DNA from: Candidatus Kryptonium thompsonii
GTDB lineage: Bacteria; Bacteroidota; Ignavibacteria; Kryptoniales; Kryptoniaceae
Direction of reading: 5' to 3'
Length of the DNA: 64,000 nt
NCBI GenBank assembly: GCA_001442925.1
Contig: LDXX01000005.1
Coordinates: forward strand, 294,995-358,994
Position 1 is the first letter of the stretch; every line of letters begins with the position of its first letter. The translations under genes were made by a program, and so were the position numbers. Positions 26,748 through 35,273 of this stretch are shown in pieces. The notes beneath the pieces were generated by a model. The model searched no databases. It was not told the DNA's origin and was given only the letters and a program-made list of their open reading frames with translations.

Positions 26748-27659
26748 TTAGAAATTAAACTCAATGCTGAACTTATGGCTTCCACCTGCATCAGATATCT
26801 CAAACTGATAAACATAAACATAATCAATCTTGAATTTCCAATATCTTATCCCAAATCCAGAATTCAAACTCGATTGTCTACCGCCTTCTACGATAGCTCC
26901 CCCTGAACCTCTCAAGATAAATTCAAAACGATCTTTCAAAAACTCAGAAGAAAAAGCTAAAATTTCCACTCCAATGTCAGCCTTTATATCACCCTCCGAT
27001 TTTGAAATTCCCAACCCTATCAGATAATTGTAAGAATTCGAAACATATACAACACCACCCGAAATTTCAAGTGGCAACTTTGCATCATTCGACTTATTCA
27101 CTGCTATGCTTGGTTGTGTTATATTCTTTAGTACCATCCCAAATCTCAAATCAGAACCATTGATAAAATCCCGCCATACAAAAATAGCTCCAGCATCAAA
27201 TGTGAAATTAAAATATGAATAATTTGATTCTCCAACTGGTGCAACTGCAGACCATCTTAAAAATTTCAGATTCCCACCCACCGATAAACCTTTAAACCCA
27301 CTTGCTACTGAAAGAACAACTTGGTTTTCACTCCACATCCCGATTTTAAAATGAGAAATTCCCACACCAAAATCGAAAATTGAAAAGCCGGGTAAGACGC
27401 CAGATAAAGTTAAGTAGTGAAGCTTTTCATCTTGAATAAAAGGATAAAGTCGTGAATATGTCGTTGCTAAACCAAATTTTTTTATTTGCGTCATTCCAGC
27501 AGGGTTATAAAACATAGCATATGGATTATTTGCAATGGCAACATAACTTAACCCAAGAGATACAGCTCGAGCCCCATTTCCAAGGTCTTTAAAGGCGCCA
27601 GCAAACCCAAAATTAAATCCAAATACAATCACAACTGTCAGAAAAGCAATTTTCTTCAT
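26748..27659 (-). CDS. PorV/PorQ family outer-membrane protein
   Basis: 303-aa exported protein with a signal peptide (MKKIAFLTVVIVFGFNFGFAG) and the PorV/PorQ/UPF0164 opening GNGARAVSLGLSYVAIANN then FYNPAGM. The rest is beta-strand rich and ends in SIEFNF, a barrel-type terminus. PorV is the shuttle of the type IX secretion system that carries cargo to the attachment complex, but many paralogues exist and this may be a dedicated one. It sits between an FlgD-type secreted protein and the 992-aa barrel, with a 6-bp gap to the latter. Confidence 0.8.
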   Translation of the reverse strand: MKKIAFLTVVIVFGFNFGFAGAFKDLGNGARAVSLGLSYVAIANNPYAMFYNPAGMTQIKKFGLATTYSRLYPFIQDEKLHYLTLSGVLPGFSIFDFGVGISHFKIGMWSENQVVLSVASGFKGLSVGGNLKFLRWSAVAPVGESNYSYFNFTFDAGAIFVWRDFINGSDLRFGMVLKNITQPSIAVNKSNDAKLPLEISGGVVYVSNSYNYLIGLGISKSEGDIKADIGVEILAFSSEFLKDRFEFILRGSGGAIVEGGRQSSLNSGFGIRYWKFKIDYVYVYQFEISDAGGSHKFSIEFNF

Positions 27660-27678
27660 TAGAATGAAAAATTATTTT

Positions 27679-29337
27679 TCAATAAACAACAGTTATAGTT
27701 TTAAAAATTGACTCAGCCCCAGCGTCAGCATTTATCATAACCCTCAAAAGGTAAACACCAGGTCTGACAAGCTTCCCATTATCATCCCTACCATCCCATA
27801 AAAACGAATTAGAAGAAATATAAGCAAATGCTTTACTTGGACCATCAAAAACTGTTTTGATAAGCTTACCTGTCAAATCAAAAATTTGAATTTTTAAATT
27901 TCTCTCAATGTTAAGATTGGAAAGGAAAAAACTTATTTGAGTTTGGTCGTTTAACCCATCTCCATTTGGAGAAAACGGGTTCGGATTTACTTGCAAGTCA
28001 ACTATTAACTTTTCAGAAACCCCAGTTGTTAAAACAGTCCAACTGCTCAAATCTCCCCTTTTATACACATTAACAAACTGTGGATTTAAAGGTGTGATTT
28101 TGCTTATAGCAACTGTTGGAAACTCATTGACATCAAGATAAAGTGTTAAACTTAGCTTAACAGTTATCCGTGAATTCGAATTTATCGACTGATTAAAAGC
28201 TACCTTGATATATTCAGGGGTTGATACCAGTGAATAGGCAACTGGAGCTCCATTGAGTAAAACAGATTCAACATTAGCTGGGGATGGCGTAAATATCAAC
28301 AAAGTATCAATACCAAGCGAATTTTCATCAACTTCAATATTAAAATCGCAAGATATCTCGGTTCGCTTTAAAATTGGAACAACAGGTGGATTGACTTCAA
28401 AAGCGATGTTTCGAGCAACGAGTTTTTTATCATAGAATATCGTAAGCTTTTTCAAAACTGGCGTCTCCGTGCTTGATGTGGATAAATTTGCCTTAAATTG
28501 AATATAACGCCTTGGCTCATCAACTTTTAAAATCTCGGTTTGAGAAATCTCTGGTGACCACTGACTCCATGCACCATTAATCCCTGGCGTAGCCCCCGTA
28601 CGAAATTGAAAAGTTACATTGGTACCCTCGGGCAACTCAGCATCCCATTCAGCCCAACCCCAGTTCACCGTTTGACCCACATCAATGACCTTAGAGTAAT
28701 ACTCTCCATATGATAAATATCCAACACCATAGATCTCTATCTCACATACAACGGTCGAGCTAAACCTATCAATAACATCAAAAACGATCTTTACAAATCG
28801 TGCAATAATAGGGTCAAAAATATCAATCGTTTTTACATCAAGATTATCCGTTTTTTGCAAAACCCTCGTCAATTGAATCGAATCAGTCCCTGCGTAAATT
28901 GTATAAGCCCTTGGTCTAAGGGATTGATTTAGACCAAAAGTTACAATCACAACTTTGTTGATTTTTCTAAGTGCGAGTAAATCAATGAGAATATAACTTC
29001 CATCACCCCCGGGCCTAATCTGGCAAAATGTCCTGGTATCCCCATCAATTACTTTCATTGGATTTCCTGTAACGGTATCTCGGTCCCCTGTTTGGGTTTT
29101 GGGCTCACCGGTTCCGTAGTAAGTTATTGTCGCCCTTCTATTCTTGGCAAGATTTTCCTGTTCGCTTGTTTTCAAAATCAAATAACCTGACGAATTACCA
29201 ACATTAACCCCCTGGCTAAGTGTTGTGTCAATAAAAGTAGCAAAATTTGAAATAACTATGGTATCTGGGGGAGTCTGAGATTTAGCACTGACAATAGAAA
29301 TGATTAGCAGAGCGAACAAAAGTTTCAATCTGTGCAT
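27679..29337 (-). CDS. Secreted surface protein with discoidin-like domain and FlgD-like C-terminal module
   Basis: 552-aa exported protein. After a signal peptide (LLFALLIISIVSAKSQ), residues about 60-205 look like a discoidin/F5-8C galactose-binding domain (KVIDGDTRTFCQIRP, YILIDLLALRKINKVVI, ARFVKIVFD, EIEIYG). A second beta region follows. The last 90 residues are a gliding-motility/FlgD-like module: NPNPFSPNGDGLND, KIQIFDLTGKLIKTV, WDGRDDNGKLVRPGVYLLRV. Such modules are anchored by or exported through type IX secretion. It is the first gene of the nine-gene run and could be the cargo or surface tip. Confidence 0.8.
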   Translation of the reverse strand: MHRLKLLFALLIISIVSAKSQTPPDTIVISNFATFIDTTLSQGVNVGNSSGYLILKTSEQENLAKNRRATITYYGTGEPKTQTGDRDTVTGNPMKVIDGDTRTFCQIRPGGDGSYILIDLLALRKINKVVIVTFGLNQSLRPRAYTIYAGTDSIQLTRVLQKTDNLDVKTIDIFDPIIARFVKIVFDVIDRFSSTVVCEIEIYGVGYLSYGEYYSKVIDVGQTVNWGWAEWDAELPEGTNVTFQFRTGATPGINGAWSQWSPEISQTEILKVDEPRRYIQFKANLSTSSTETPVLKKLTIFYDKKLVARNIAFEVNPPVVPILKRTEISCDFNIEVDENSLGIDTLLIFTPSPANVESVLLNGAPVAYSLVSTPEYIKVAFNQSINSNSRITVKLSLTLYLDVNEFPTVAISKITPLNPQFVNVYKRGDLSSWTVLTTGVSEKLIVDLQVNPNPFSPNGDGLNDQTQISFFLSNLNIERNLKIQIFDLTGKLIKTVFDGPSKAFAYISSNSFLWDGRDDNGKLVRPGVYLLRVMINADAGAESIFKTITVVY

Positions 29338-29449
29338 GATGCTTTAAGAAGCGATATTTTTAATTTCAGTAGTCTAATTTATCAAATTTTTACTTATCAA
29401 GTCAAGGAAATTGAAGGAATTAATCGGTGGGCGATAAACTTAGCTTTTA

Positions 29450-30160
29450 TCACCTATTAGTCTTACTCAAATTTTTTATAACCTTACTTAAACCCTTTGA
29501 GTAAACCACATACCACAGGTTCTCTTCCGTGAGATATTCATTAACATCAAAAATAACGGGATGGAGAATTTTTTTAAATTTCATATAGTAAATCTCCTTA
29601 CCTTGACTTCGCCATTTCTGTTCGTATTTTGTCGGATAATATCCTGGATTTTCTGTGGTGAAACCATTTGGATATACACTTTCAAAAAAACCGGAATCAA
29701 GAACCGACTCGATCACGAAATCTCTAAATTCAGGATGATCCGTCGTCACCGAAATTAGACCTCCATCTTTAAGCCGTTTGGCAAGCAAACAATTAAATCC
29801 AAACTTAAGTAATCTTCTTTTTTTATGCTTTTTCTTAAACCAAGGATCTGGGAAATTAAAATATATATGGTCAAAGAGCCTATCCCGAAACAGTATCAAA
29901 AGTAATAACTTCGCATCCCCGACAAACAATCTCACATTGTCAATCCCGGCGTTTCTAATTTTTTTATCAGCTTTTTTCGCGAAGAAGTTCACAAGTTCAA
30001 TTCCAACGAAGTTCTTACCTGGGTTATCTCTGGCTATTTGAAGGAGAAAAATTCCATTACCAAATCCAATCTCAAGTTCAGTTTCGGAATTTCGGTTAAA
30101 AATAGATTCTAAATCAATCGGATAATTAAGACTGCGCCAATCGACGATGAATTCATTCAT
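29450..30160 (-). CDS. trmB: tRNA (guanine-N7-)-methyltransferase
   Basis: 236-aa TrmB, which makes m7G46 in the tRNA variable loop using S-adenosylmethionine. Visible landmarks are the AdoMet site ELEIGFGNGIFLLQIA, NFVGIELV, IYFNFPDPWFKKKHKKRRL (the FPDPWxKxxHxKRR signature) and the late TTDHPEFRDFV and TKYEQKWRSQGKEIYY. It stands alone between the surface-protein cluster and the repeat-flanked pabBC gene. Confidence 0.96.
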   Translation of the reverse strand: MNEFIVDWRSLNYPIDLESIFNRNSETELEIGFGNGIFLLQIARDNPGKNFVGIELVNFFAKKADKKIRNAGIDNVRLFVGDAKLLLLILFRDRLFDHIYFNFPDPWFKKKHKKRRLLKFGFNCLLAKRLKDGGLISVTTDHPEFRDFVIESVLDSGFFESVYPNGFTTENPGYYPTKYEQKWRSQGKEIYYMKFKKILHPVIFDVNEYLTEENLWYVVYSKGLSKVIKNLSKTNR

Positions 30161-30219
30161 TTCTACCAGTGATATTATTTAGTCAAAAATTGTCTGGCAA
30201 TTTCATATTTTACAACAAT

Positions 30220-30252
30220 TTTCGAATTCTAATGCTGTTCTTGTTGGTCTCA
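30220..30252. repeat. Direct repeat copy 1 (pairs with 32476-32508)
   Basis: A 33-bp segment identical to 32476-32508 except for one base. The shared 28-bp core is 30225-30252, which begins AATTCTAATG and ends GTTGGTCTCA. It lies between trmB and pabBC, so the two copies bracket pabBC. Confidence 0.85.
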
Positions 30253-30288
30253 TATATATTAAAAATTTTATACACAAAATCTTTACTC

Positions 30289-30314
30289 GCAAAATTAAAT
30301 ATGCGTTTATCAAT
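30289..30314. repeat. 26-bp repeat at the pabBC stop codon (pairs with 35494-35519)
   Basis: Matches 35494-35519 at 24 of 26 positions. It begins GCAAAATTAA and ends TTTATCAAT. In both places it sits immediately downstream of, and overlapping, the stop codon of a minus-strand gene. A 14-bp part (ATGCGTTTATCAAT) recurs inverted at 32341-32354. Confidence 0.7.
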
Positions 30315-32188
30315 CACATCGGAAGATGTAGCTCACATTTTCTCATCCCTCTTATCGCATTGCATATAAAAATTTCGTCCGCATTAAGCAAGTCATCTAA
30401 ATACAAAATTTCTTCCAAAGCATCTTTATTTGTTTCAAGAATATATTGCCGATAAACTCCGTTTAACAAACCACATTCAACAGGCGGTGTAAGGAGCTTA
30501 GCACCTTTTCTTATAAAAACATTACTAATTGCGCCTTCTGTAATTTGGTTTTTCTCATTCATGAAAATAATGTCAGCATAACCCTCGCTTAAAGCCTTTT
30601 TATATAGTTTATCGTAAATTTCTCTTTTTGTCGTCTTATGATAAAGAAATATATCATTAGAATTTGTCTTAACATCAGAAATTGTAATAATTAGCTTTTC
30701 ATTTTGATTCTCGTCCACGGGAAACTTTTCAATTTTTATTTCGCCAAATAGGTTTAAACTTACTCTAATTTTATACTTCCTTCCCCTTTCAAGACAGGCT
30801 TCAAATTCTCTTAACATCTCGACTAATTTGTTTAAGTCAAATTGAAAATCAAAATATTTTGCTGAGCTTGACATTCTTTTTATATGCTTTCCGAGTAATC
30901 TATATTCTTCATCCCACAAAATTGATTCAATTATTTCAAAAGTTTCAAGCGGTTCGGTTAAGAATTTTGCTTTCAATTGGCATTCTTTGTATTCGCTTTC
31001 TGGGTCAGAATCATAAACTATTCCGCTTCCGCTACCCATTTCGCCATGATTTCCCCTAATCACAATTGTTCTGATTGGAACATTAAACACCGCTTCTCTA
31101 AAAGCGCCTTTTGGAGCAAAATACCCGATCGCACCAGTATAAACACCCCTTGGTTCCAGCTCGAGCTCGCTGATTATTTCCATGGTTCTAATTTTAGGCG
31201 CACCAGTCACAGAACCGCTTGGAAAAATTGCCTCAAAAATTTCATAATATGTTAAATTATCCCGAAGCTCGCCTTCAATTGTTGAAGTCATCTGAAATAA
31301 AGTTTGGTATTTTTCAACTTCAAAAAGTTTGTTAACTTTTACACTTCCAATTTTTGAGATTTTGCCAAGATCATTTCTTAACAAGTCAACAATCATTAAA
31401 TTTTCGGCTCTATTTTTCTCATCGTTTCTTAACCATTCACTCAACTTATTGTCCTCATCAAGAGTTTTTCCCCTTTTAACGGTTCCTTTCATTGGTTTTG
31501 TTATAATTTTATCACCCTTTATTCTAAAAAATAATTCTGGGGCAAATGATAAAATAGATATTTCATCGGTTTGTATAAGTGCGCCGTACGGGACTTTTTG
31601 TTTTTCTCTCAAAAATTTATATAGCGAAATTATAGAACCTTTTTCAGATGGATCTTTTGAAACAAAGTTAAAAATAAATTTTCCAGTAAAGTTAACCTGA
31701 TATGTATCACCGGAAATTATATACTTTTTGATAGACTTAATTTTCTCAAAATAAATTTCTTCCGGGATATTAAATTTTATGTCAGTAATTTCAAGATTCG
31801 AATTGTTAATTTCCTGATGGCTTTCAATGAAATACTCATTTTCAATTTGCATAAGTCTATGGTCAAAAACAACAACTTTATCATACACACCCAACCAAGC
31901 CAATGGATAATCTAAGGCTTTTGCTAAGTATGGTTTTTGAATAAAATGATACCCACATTCATACGCAAAGTATCCAGCGATATAAAATGATTTTTTAAGG
32001 TAGGTTTCTATATCTTCGAAAAGCTTTGGAATTTCATGGATTGAATTAGCTGTTAAAATTTTAACGGGTTGAACGAATAAAAATGATTTAAAATTTTCAG
32101 GGTCACATTTTATAGTTTCAAGAAGGACAAAATTGGTTTCTTTTGCTAAATTATTTAAATATTTTTCAGGAAGTTTTGAGTATAACAA
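30314..32188 (-). CDS. pabBC: Aminodeoxychorismate synthase component I fused to aminodeoxychorismate lyase
   Basis: 624-aa fusion for 4-aminobenzoate (folate) synthesis. The first 370 residues are the chorismate-binding domain: YIISGDTYQVNFT, KPMKGTVKRG near 230, and IFPSGSVTGAPKIRTMEII. The remainder is a class IV PLP enzyme: HIKRMSSSAKYFDF, KYKIRVSLN with the likely PLP lysine, and GAISNVFIRKG with LLTPPVECGLLNGVYR. The open frame has no ATG before the conserved N-terminus; TTG at 32188 is taken as the start, with an in-frame stop nine codons upstream. The gene is bracketed by 28-bp direct repeats. The PabA glutaminase is not nearby. Confidence 0.9.
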   Translation of the reverse strand: MLYSKLPEKYLNNLAKETNFVLLETIKCDPENFKSFLFVQPVKILTANSIHEIPKLFEDIETYLKKSFYIAGYFAYECGYHFIQKPYLAKALDYPLAWLGVYDKVVVFDHRLMQIENEYFIESHQEINNSNLEITDIKFNIPEEIYFEKIKSIKKYIISGDTYQVNFTGKFIFNFVSKDPSEKGSIISLYKFLREKQKVPYGALIQTDEISILSFAPELFFRIKGDKIITKPMKGTVKRGKTLDEDNKLSEWLRNDEKNRAENLMIVDLLRNDLGKISKIGSVKVNKLFEVEKYQTLFQMTSTIEGELRDNLTYYEIFEAIFPSGSVTGAPKIRTMEIISELELEPRGVYTGAIGYFAPKGAFREAVFNVPIRTIVIRGNHGEMGSGSGIVYDSDPESEYKECQLKAKFLTEPLETFEIIESILWDEEYRLLGKHIKRMSSSAKYFDFQFDLNKLVEMLREFEACLERGRKYKIRVSLNLFGEIKIEKFPVDENQNEKLIITISDVKTNSNDIFLYHKTTKREIYDKLYKKALSEGYADIIFMNEKNQITEGAISNVFIRKGAKLLTPPVECGLLNGVYRQYILETNKDALEEILYLDDLLNADEIFICNAIRGMRKCELHLPM

Positions 32189-32340
32189 CGTTTTAGCAGC
32201 AAACCATTTGTTTTAAAAATTAATTAACCTACCGCTAGTTACATCACTACACAAAGGCACTTTTTACAAAATGTTATCTAGATAAGATAAAAAATCACTA
32301 TATCCGCTGCAAAACACGGATTTTTTCACTAGAAAAATTT

Positions 32341-32354
32341 ATTGATAAACGCAT
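32341..32354. repeat. Inverted copy of the 14-bp ATGCGTTTATCAAT motif
   Basis: Reads ATTGATAAACGCAT on the plus strand, the exact reverse complement of 30301-30314. It lies in the gap upstream of pabBC, so this motif occurs on both sides of that gene in opposite orientation. Confidence 0.6.
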
Positions 32355-32475
32355 AATAGAATTAACAATATTGAAGCCTTAGAAAGGATTTAGAAACTTA
32401 ACAAAAGAACTCAAGAATTCTTCTTCTGATCTAACTCTATTACTCTTATCACGAGCAGGCTTATAAAGTTCTTTG

Positions 32476-32508
32476 TTTCTAATTCTAATGCTGTTCTTGT
32501 TGGTCTCA
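32476..32508. repeat. Direct repeat copy 2 (pairs with 30220-30252)
   Basis: The 28-bp core 32481-32508 is identical to 30225-30252. This copy is preceded by GTTTCT, so read on the minus strand the unit ends in AGAAAC, a common 3' end for CRISPR repeats. No spacer-repeat periodicity is present, so it is listed as a dispersed repeat only. Confidence 0.85.
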
Positions 32509-32801
32509 AAATTTAGATATCGCATTTATCAATAATAAATTCACCTTAAAAATCCAAATTGAAGAGAGCTACGAGATGTTGGAGCGAGGATTTTGGTTAT
32601 TTGGGAATAGTTACAGGGGGGCTTGTAAACAACTGGGTATGATTGACACTCATAGAAACTTCGTGGAGATAACTTAAATTTAAATGCCGCCTTCTCTCTT
32701 ATTTTCATTTTAATCGTATTATTAAATTCTCACTCGATCATCTCTCCCAAAATGGAATACTTTTACTTAATTGTGGTTTTCAGAACCTAGAGGTTTACAA
32801 G

Positions 32802-33590
32802 CTATATCCAATCTATTTCCTTTCGCACATCTTTTACACCACTATTATCAGAAACAACTTTAATGAAAATTTCCTCAAGCGTTGCATATGTCTCTTTGCT
32901 TATTTCATCCTTAATCCTCTTTTGAATATTTTCCGTCCTGTCTTGAAAAACTATCCTCCCCTTGTTTATTATCGCAACTTCATCACAAAATCTCTCAACC
33001 ATATCAAGATAATGTGAACTAATCAACACACTTGCACCTCTATTTACCATCGACCTCAATATGTCTTTTACTAACTTGCTTGACATAGGGTCAAGACCCT
33101 CCAACGGCTCATCAAGGATCAAAAGTTTTGGATTGTGAATTATCGCTGCCATAATTGATACCTTCTTCTTCATCCCAGCTGAGTATTTCTCTATCAGCTC
33201 ATCGCTTTTTTCCTCAAGTTCAAAAAGTTTAAGTAAATTGTTTACTCGCCTTCTCGTTTCATCCCTCGGAATATCAAACATAGAACCAACAAATTCTAAA
33301 TACTCCCTCCCTGTAAGCTTCTCAAAATAAACCGGCTTTTCAAGAACAAATCCAATAAAACGCTTATATTCATAATCACTCTCCCTAATTTTATTGCCAA
33401 ATATATAAATCTCTCCGCAATCCTTTTTCACAAGTCCAGCAAGTATATTGATTGTCGTCGTCTTCCCCGCACCATTTGGACCTACAAGACCTAAAATTGT
33501 CCCCTCTCTCAAAAATAAATTTAATGAATCAAGAGCACGAACCCCGTTTGAGTATGTCTTGCTCAAATCTTTAATCTCTAATATATTCAT
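32802..33590 (-). CDS. ABC transporter ATP-binding protein (ABC-2 type exporter)
   Basis: 262-aa ATPase with Walker A GPNGAGKTTTINIL, signature YSAGMKKKVSI, Walker B LLILDEPLEGLDP and the switch His in ISSHYLD. The C-terminal 60 residues are a divergent helical tail. The partner is the permease encoded 26 bp upstream. The pair is a drug, peptide or lipid exporter; the cargo is not fixed by sequence, but short Cys-containing ORFs directly upstream of the permease make a peptide possible. Confidence 0.92.
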   Translation of the reverse strand: MNILEIKDLSKTYSNGVRALDSLNLFLREGTILGLVGPNGAGKTTTINILAGLVKKDCGEIYIFGNKIRESDYEYKRFIGFVLEKPVYFEKLTGREYLEFVGSMFDIPRDETRRRVNNLLKLFELEEKSDELIEKYSAGMKKKVSIMAAIIHNPKLLILDEPLEGLDPMSSKLVKDILRSMVNRGASVLISSHYLDMVERFCDEVAIINKGRIVFQDRTENIQKRIKDEISKETYATLEEIFIKVVSDNSGVKDVRKEIDWI

Positions 33591-33616
33591 ACCACTTATT
33601 GTTGTGTTTTTTATCT

Positions 33617-35110
33617 CTAACTATGAAATAGATATTCTATATTTCGCTCTAATAGTTTGCTCCAGTAACGGAGCAATAAATAATATGCAATAAATAAAAA
33701 TGTCACTAAACAGAATCCAACAATGATACTGGCTTGAGTTAATATGATGAATAAAATGCTTATCAATATCTCCAGGATAAATACTACAAAAAGGATTACC
33801 GGCGATGTAGCTGATAGTTTTATAAATTTAAGTGAAGCAAAATTTAGTAGGATAATTGTTAAAATTGATAAAAAAAGTGAATATAACATACTGAAAACCA
33901 AAACATAAGAGCTCGGTTTGAAGTATAGATATCCACAAAAAATACTAATTAAATTTACACTTACTAAAATAATCAAAATTGATATATTTTTAGAAACGAT
34001 ATAAGGATATATAATGTTAGGGAATTGAATTAAGTTAACAAAGCGTATCCCCATAGTTGTATAAAGCTTTCCGCCAATAAGGGAGCCAAACATGTATGTT
34101 ATAATAAAAATGAAAGAAACAAATGCCATACTTACGATTTTCATGTTCATTGTATCTAAATTTAAAATTGAAATGGGTAATAAAAAGAACAATGGGATAA
34201 ATAGCATTACAAATAAAATCTTTTCACTACGCTGCATCAACTTTGCATCTGTAAATATCAAATTTAAATAGCGCTTACCTTGAAATGCTTCTGCAATCTT
34301 AGTAAAGGTAGAAATTTGGTGCTTATCAAAATGTGGTTGAATTTTAATTTTTAAAGTAAATTTAGAAGATAATTTTTTCTTCACATTGACTAATCCTGTG
34401 TAATATATATTTTGAGAGATTAAACTAACAGGAAAAACTAAACTAATAAAAAGTAACAAAGAAGCTAGACCCAGCAAGACATCCTTAATTTTAAAACTAA
34501 TTAATGATACCAAGCTATCTCTAAACACAGAAACAGGTAAGAGGAATTCAATAAAATTAAATTCATTTTTATACACTAGCGGAGCCGTTAAAATAATAAA
34601 AATAAAAGTGGAAAAAGTAATTGTTAAAAGTAGCCCTAACTTTTTAACAGCCGTTCTCAAAATTAACATTAAAAGGAAGAAAAGCAAGGAAATTGCAAAA
34701 TAACCAACTAGGAATACGCAAATAGTTAATGCAACAACACCCACATTTGAATTTAAATAAAAAATAGTAATTACCATACCTATTAGTGGCAAAACGTATA
34801 ACCATAGTCTCTCACTTAAAACAAACATGAAAAACCTAATGGTAAATTTTTTGGTCCAACTGAAAGGGAAAAGCACAAATGCGGCTACATCGAAAAATGA
34901 ATTAGATACCGTCGCTTGCCTGAATATAAAAAATATTTCCATGGTAAATAGGAACCAAATAAATGTATTCAATAAATCCGTAGGTTTCCCCCGAGCTATC
35001 ATCGGGATGGTGATTAGAACTGTCAGAAATAAACCAGCAACAAGATAGTAAATGTAAATAATTTTTCTATCAAGGAAATTTATTTTCCCAAGCCAAAGTA
35101 TTTTGAACAT
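33617..35110 (-). CDS. Multi-pass membrane protein, ABC-2 type permease partner
   Basis: 497-aa hydrophobic protein with about 11-12 predicted transmembrane segments and few conserved polar motifs. Layout and length resemble the Bacteroidota permeases of the DUF5687 type that pair with a single ABC-2 ATPase. Substrate unknown. It is immediately upstream of its ATPase and 21 bp downstream of the stop of a 28-codon Cys-containing ORF. Its codon use is more A+T-rich than the flanking nuo and pheA genes. Confidence 0.78.
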   Translation of the reverse strand: MFKILWLGKINFLDRKIIYIYYLVAGLFLTVLITIPMIARGKPTDLLNTFIWFLFTMEIFFIFRQATVSNSFFDVAAFVLFPFSWTKKFTIRFFMFVLSERLWLYVLPLIGMVITIFYLNSNVGVVALTICVFLVGYFAISLLFFLLMLILRTAVKKLGLLLTITFSTFIFIILTAPLVYKNEFNFIEFLLPVSVFRDSLVSLISFKIKDVLLGLASLLLFISLVFPVSLISQNIYYTGLVNVKKKLSSKFTLKIKIQPHFDKHQISTFTKIAEAFQGKRYLNLIFTDAKLMQRSEKILFVMLFIPLFFLLPISILNLDTMNMKIVSMAFVSFIFIITYMFGSLIGGKLYTTMGIRFVNLIQFPNIIYPYIVSKNISILIILVSVNLISIFCGYLYFKPSSYVLVFSMLYSLFLSILTIILLNFASLKFIKLSATSPVILFVVFILEILISILFIILTQASIIVGFCLVTFLFIAYYLLLRYWSKLLERNIEYLFHS

Positions 35111-35131
35111 ATTTTTTAAATCAAATGTATA

Positions 35132-35218
35132 TTAGAAGCACTGACTACCAATTTGGAGTCCAGCCGCAAATCCAGCAGAAATACACATCGCACCACATTC
35201 GTCCACATTGGTACTCAT
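35132..35218 (-). CDS. Putative small Cys-containing peptide upstream of the ABC exporter
   Basis: 28-codon ORF starting ATG at 35218, with AGG ten nt upstream. The product begins MSTNVDECGAMC and continues ISAGFAAGLQIGSQCF. C8, C12 and C27 plus a Gly/Ala/Ser-rich body resemble a ribosomally made peptide precursor. The stop is 21 bp before the permease start, on the same strand. No modifying enzyme is adjacent and a competing frame overlaps, so coding status is uncertain. Confidence 0.3.
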   Translation of the reverse strand: MSTNVDECGAMCISAGFAAGLQIGSQCF

Positions 35219-35273
35219 TTTTGTCCAACCTATAAGGGCAAGTCGAAGCAATAAATACGATAATGGAAAACAT
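35145..35273 (-). CDS. Alternative overlapping small Cys/Trp-rich ORF
   Basis: 42-codon ORF in another frame of the same DNA. Its ATG at 35273 is preceded by a good AAAGGTG site 4 nt away, and a TATAAT at 35289-35294 lies just upstream. The product has an aliphatic start (MFSIIVFIAS) and a Cys/Trp-rich end (YQCGRMWCDVYFCWICGW, with five Cys in all). At most one of the two overlapping ORFs is likely to be the real product. Confidence 0.22.
   Translation of the reverse strand: MFSIIVFIASTCPYRLDKNEYQCGRMWCDVYFCWICGWTPNW

Larger units (their letters stand above)
32189..32801. other. 613-bp non-coding, repeat-bearing gap
   Basis: No convincing gene. It contains a 12-bp palindrome TTATCTAGATAA (32274-32285) upstream of pabBC, an inverted copy of the ATGCGTTTATCAAT motif at 32341-32354, the second copy of the 28-bp direct repeat, and a TCGCATTTATCAAT variant at 32519-32532. 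A 33-codon plus-strand ORF at 32576-32677 is too short and unsupported. The upstream signals of pabBC and the 3' end of the ABC transporter transcript must lie here. Confidence 0.6.

Noticed and set aside
32305..32327. Hairpin ATCCG/CGGAT followed by TTTTTT as a terminator
   Set aside because: Only a five-bp stem with a 10-nt loop, and its strand does not match the end of any gene on the plus side.
30220..32508. CRISPR array based on the 28-bp repeat
   Set aside because: Only two copies 2.26 kb apart with a gene between them; no spacer periodicity and no cas gene in the window.
32576..32677. 33-codon plus-strand ORF with a phrase (RGACKQLGM) recalling a Fis-type helix-turn-helix
   Set aside because: Too short, no ribosome site, lies in a repeat-bearing gap, and the resemblance is weak.
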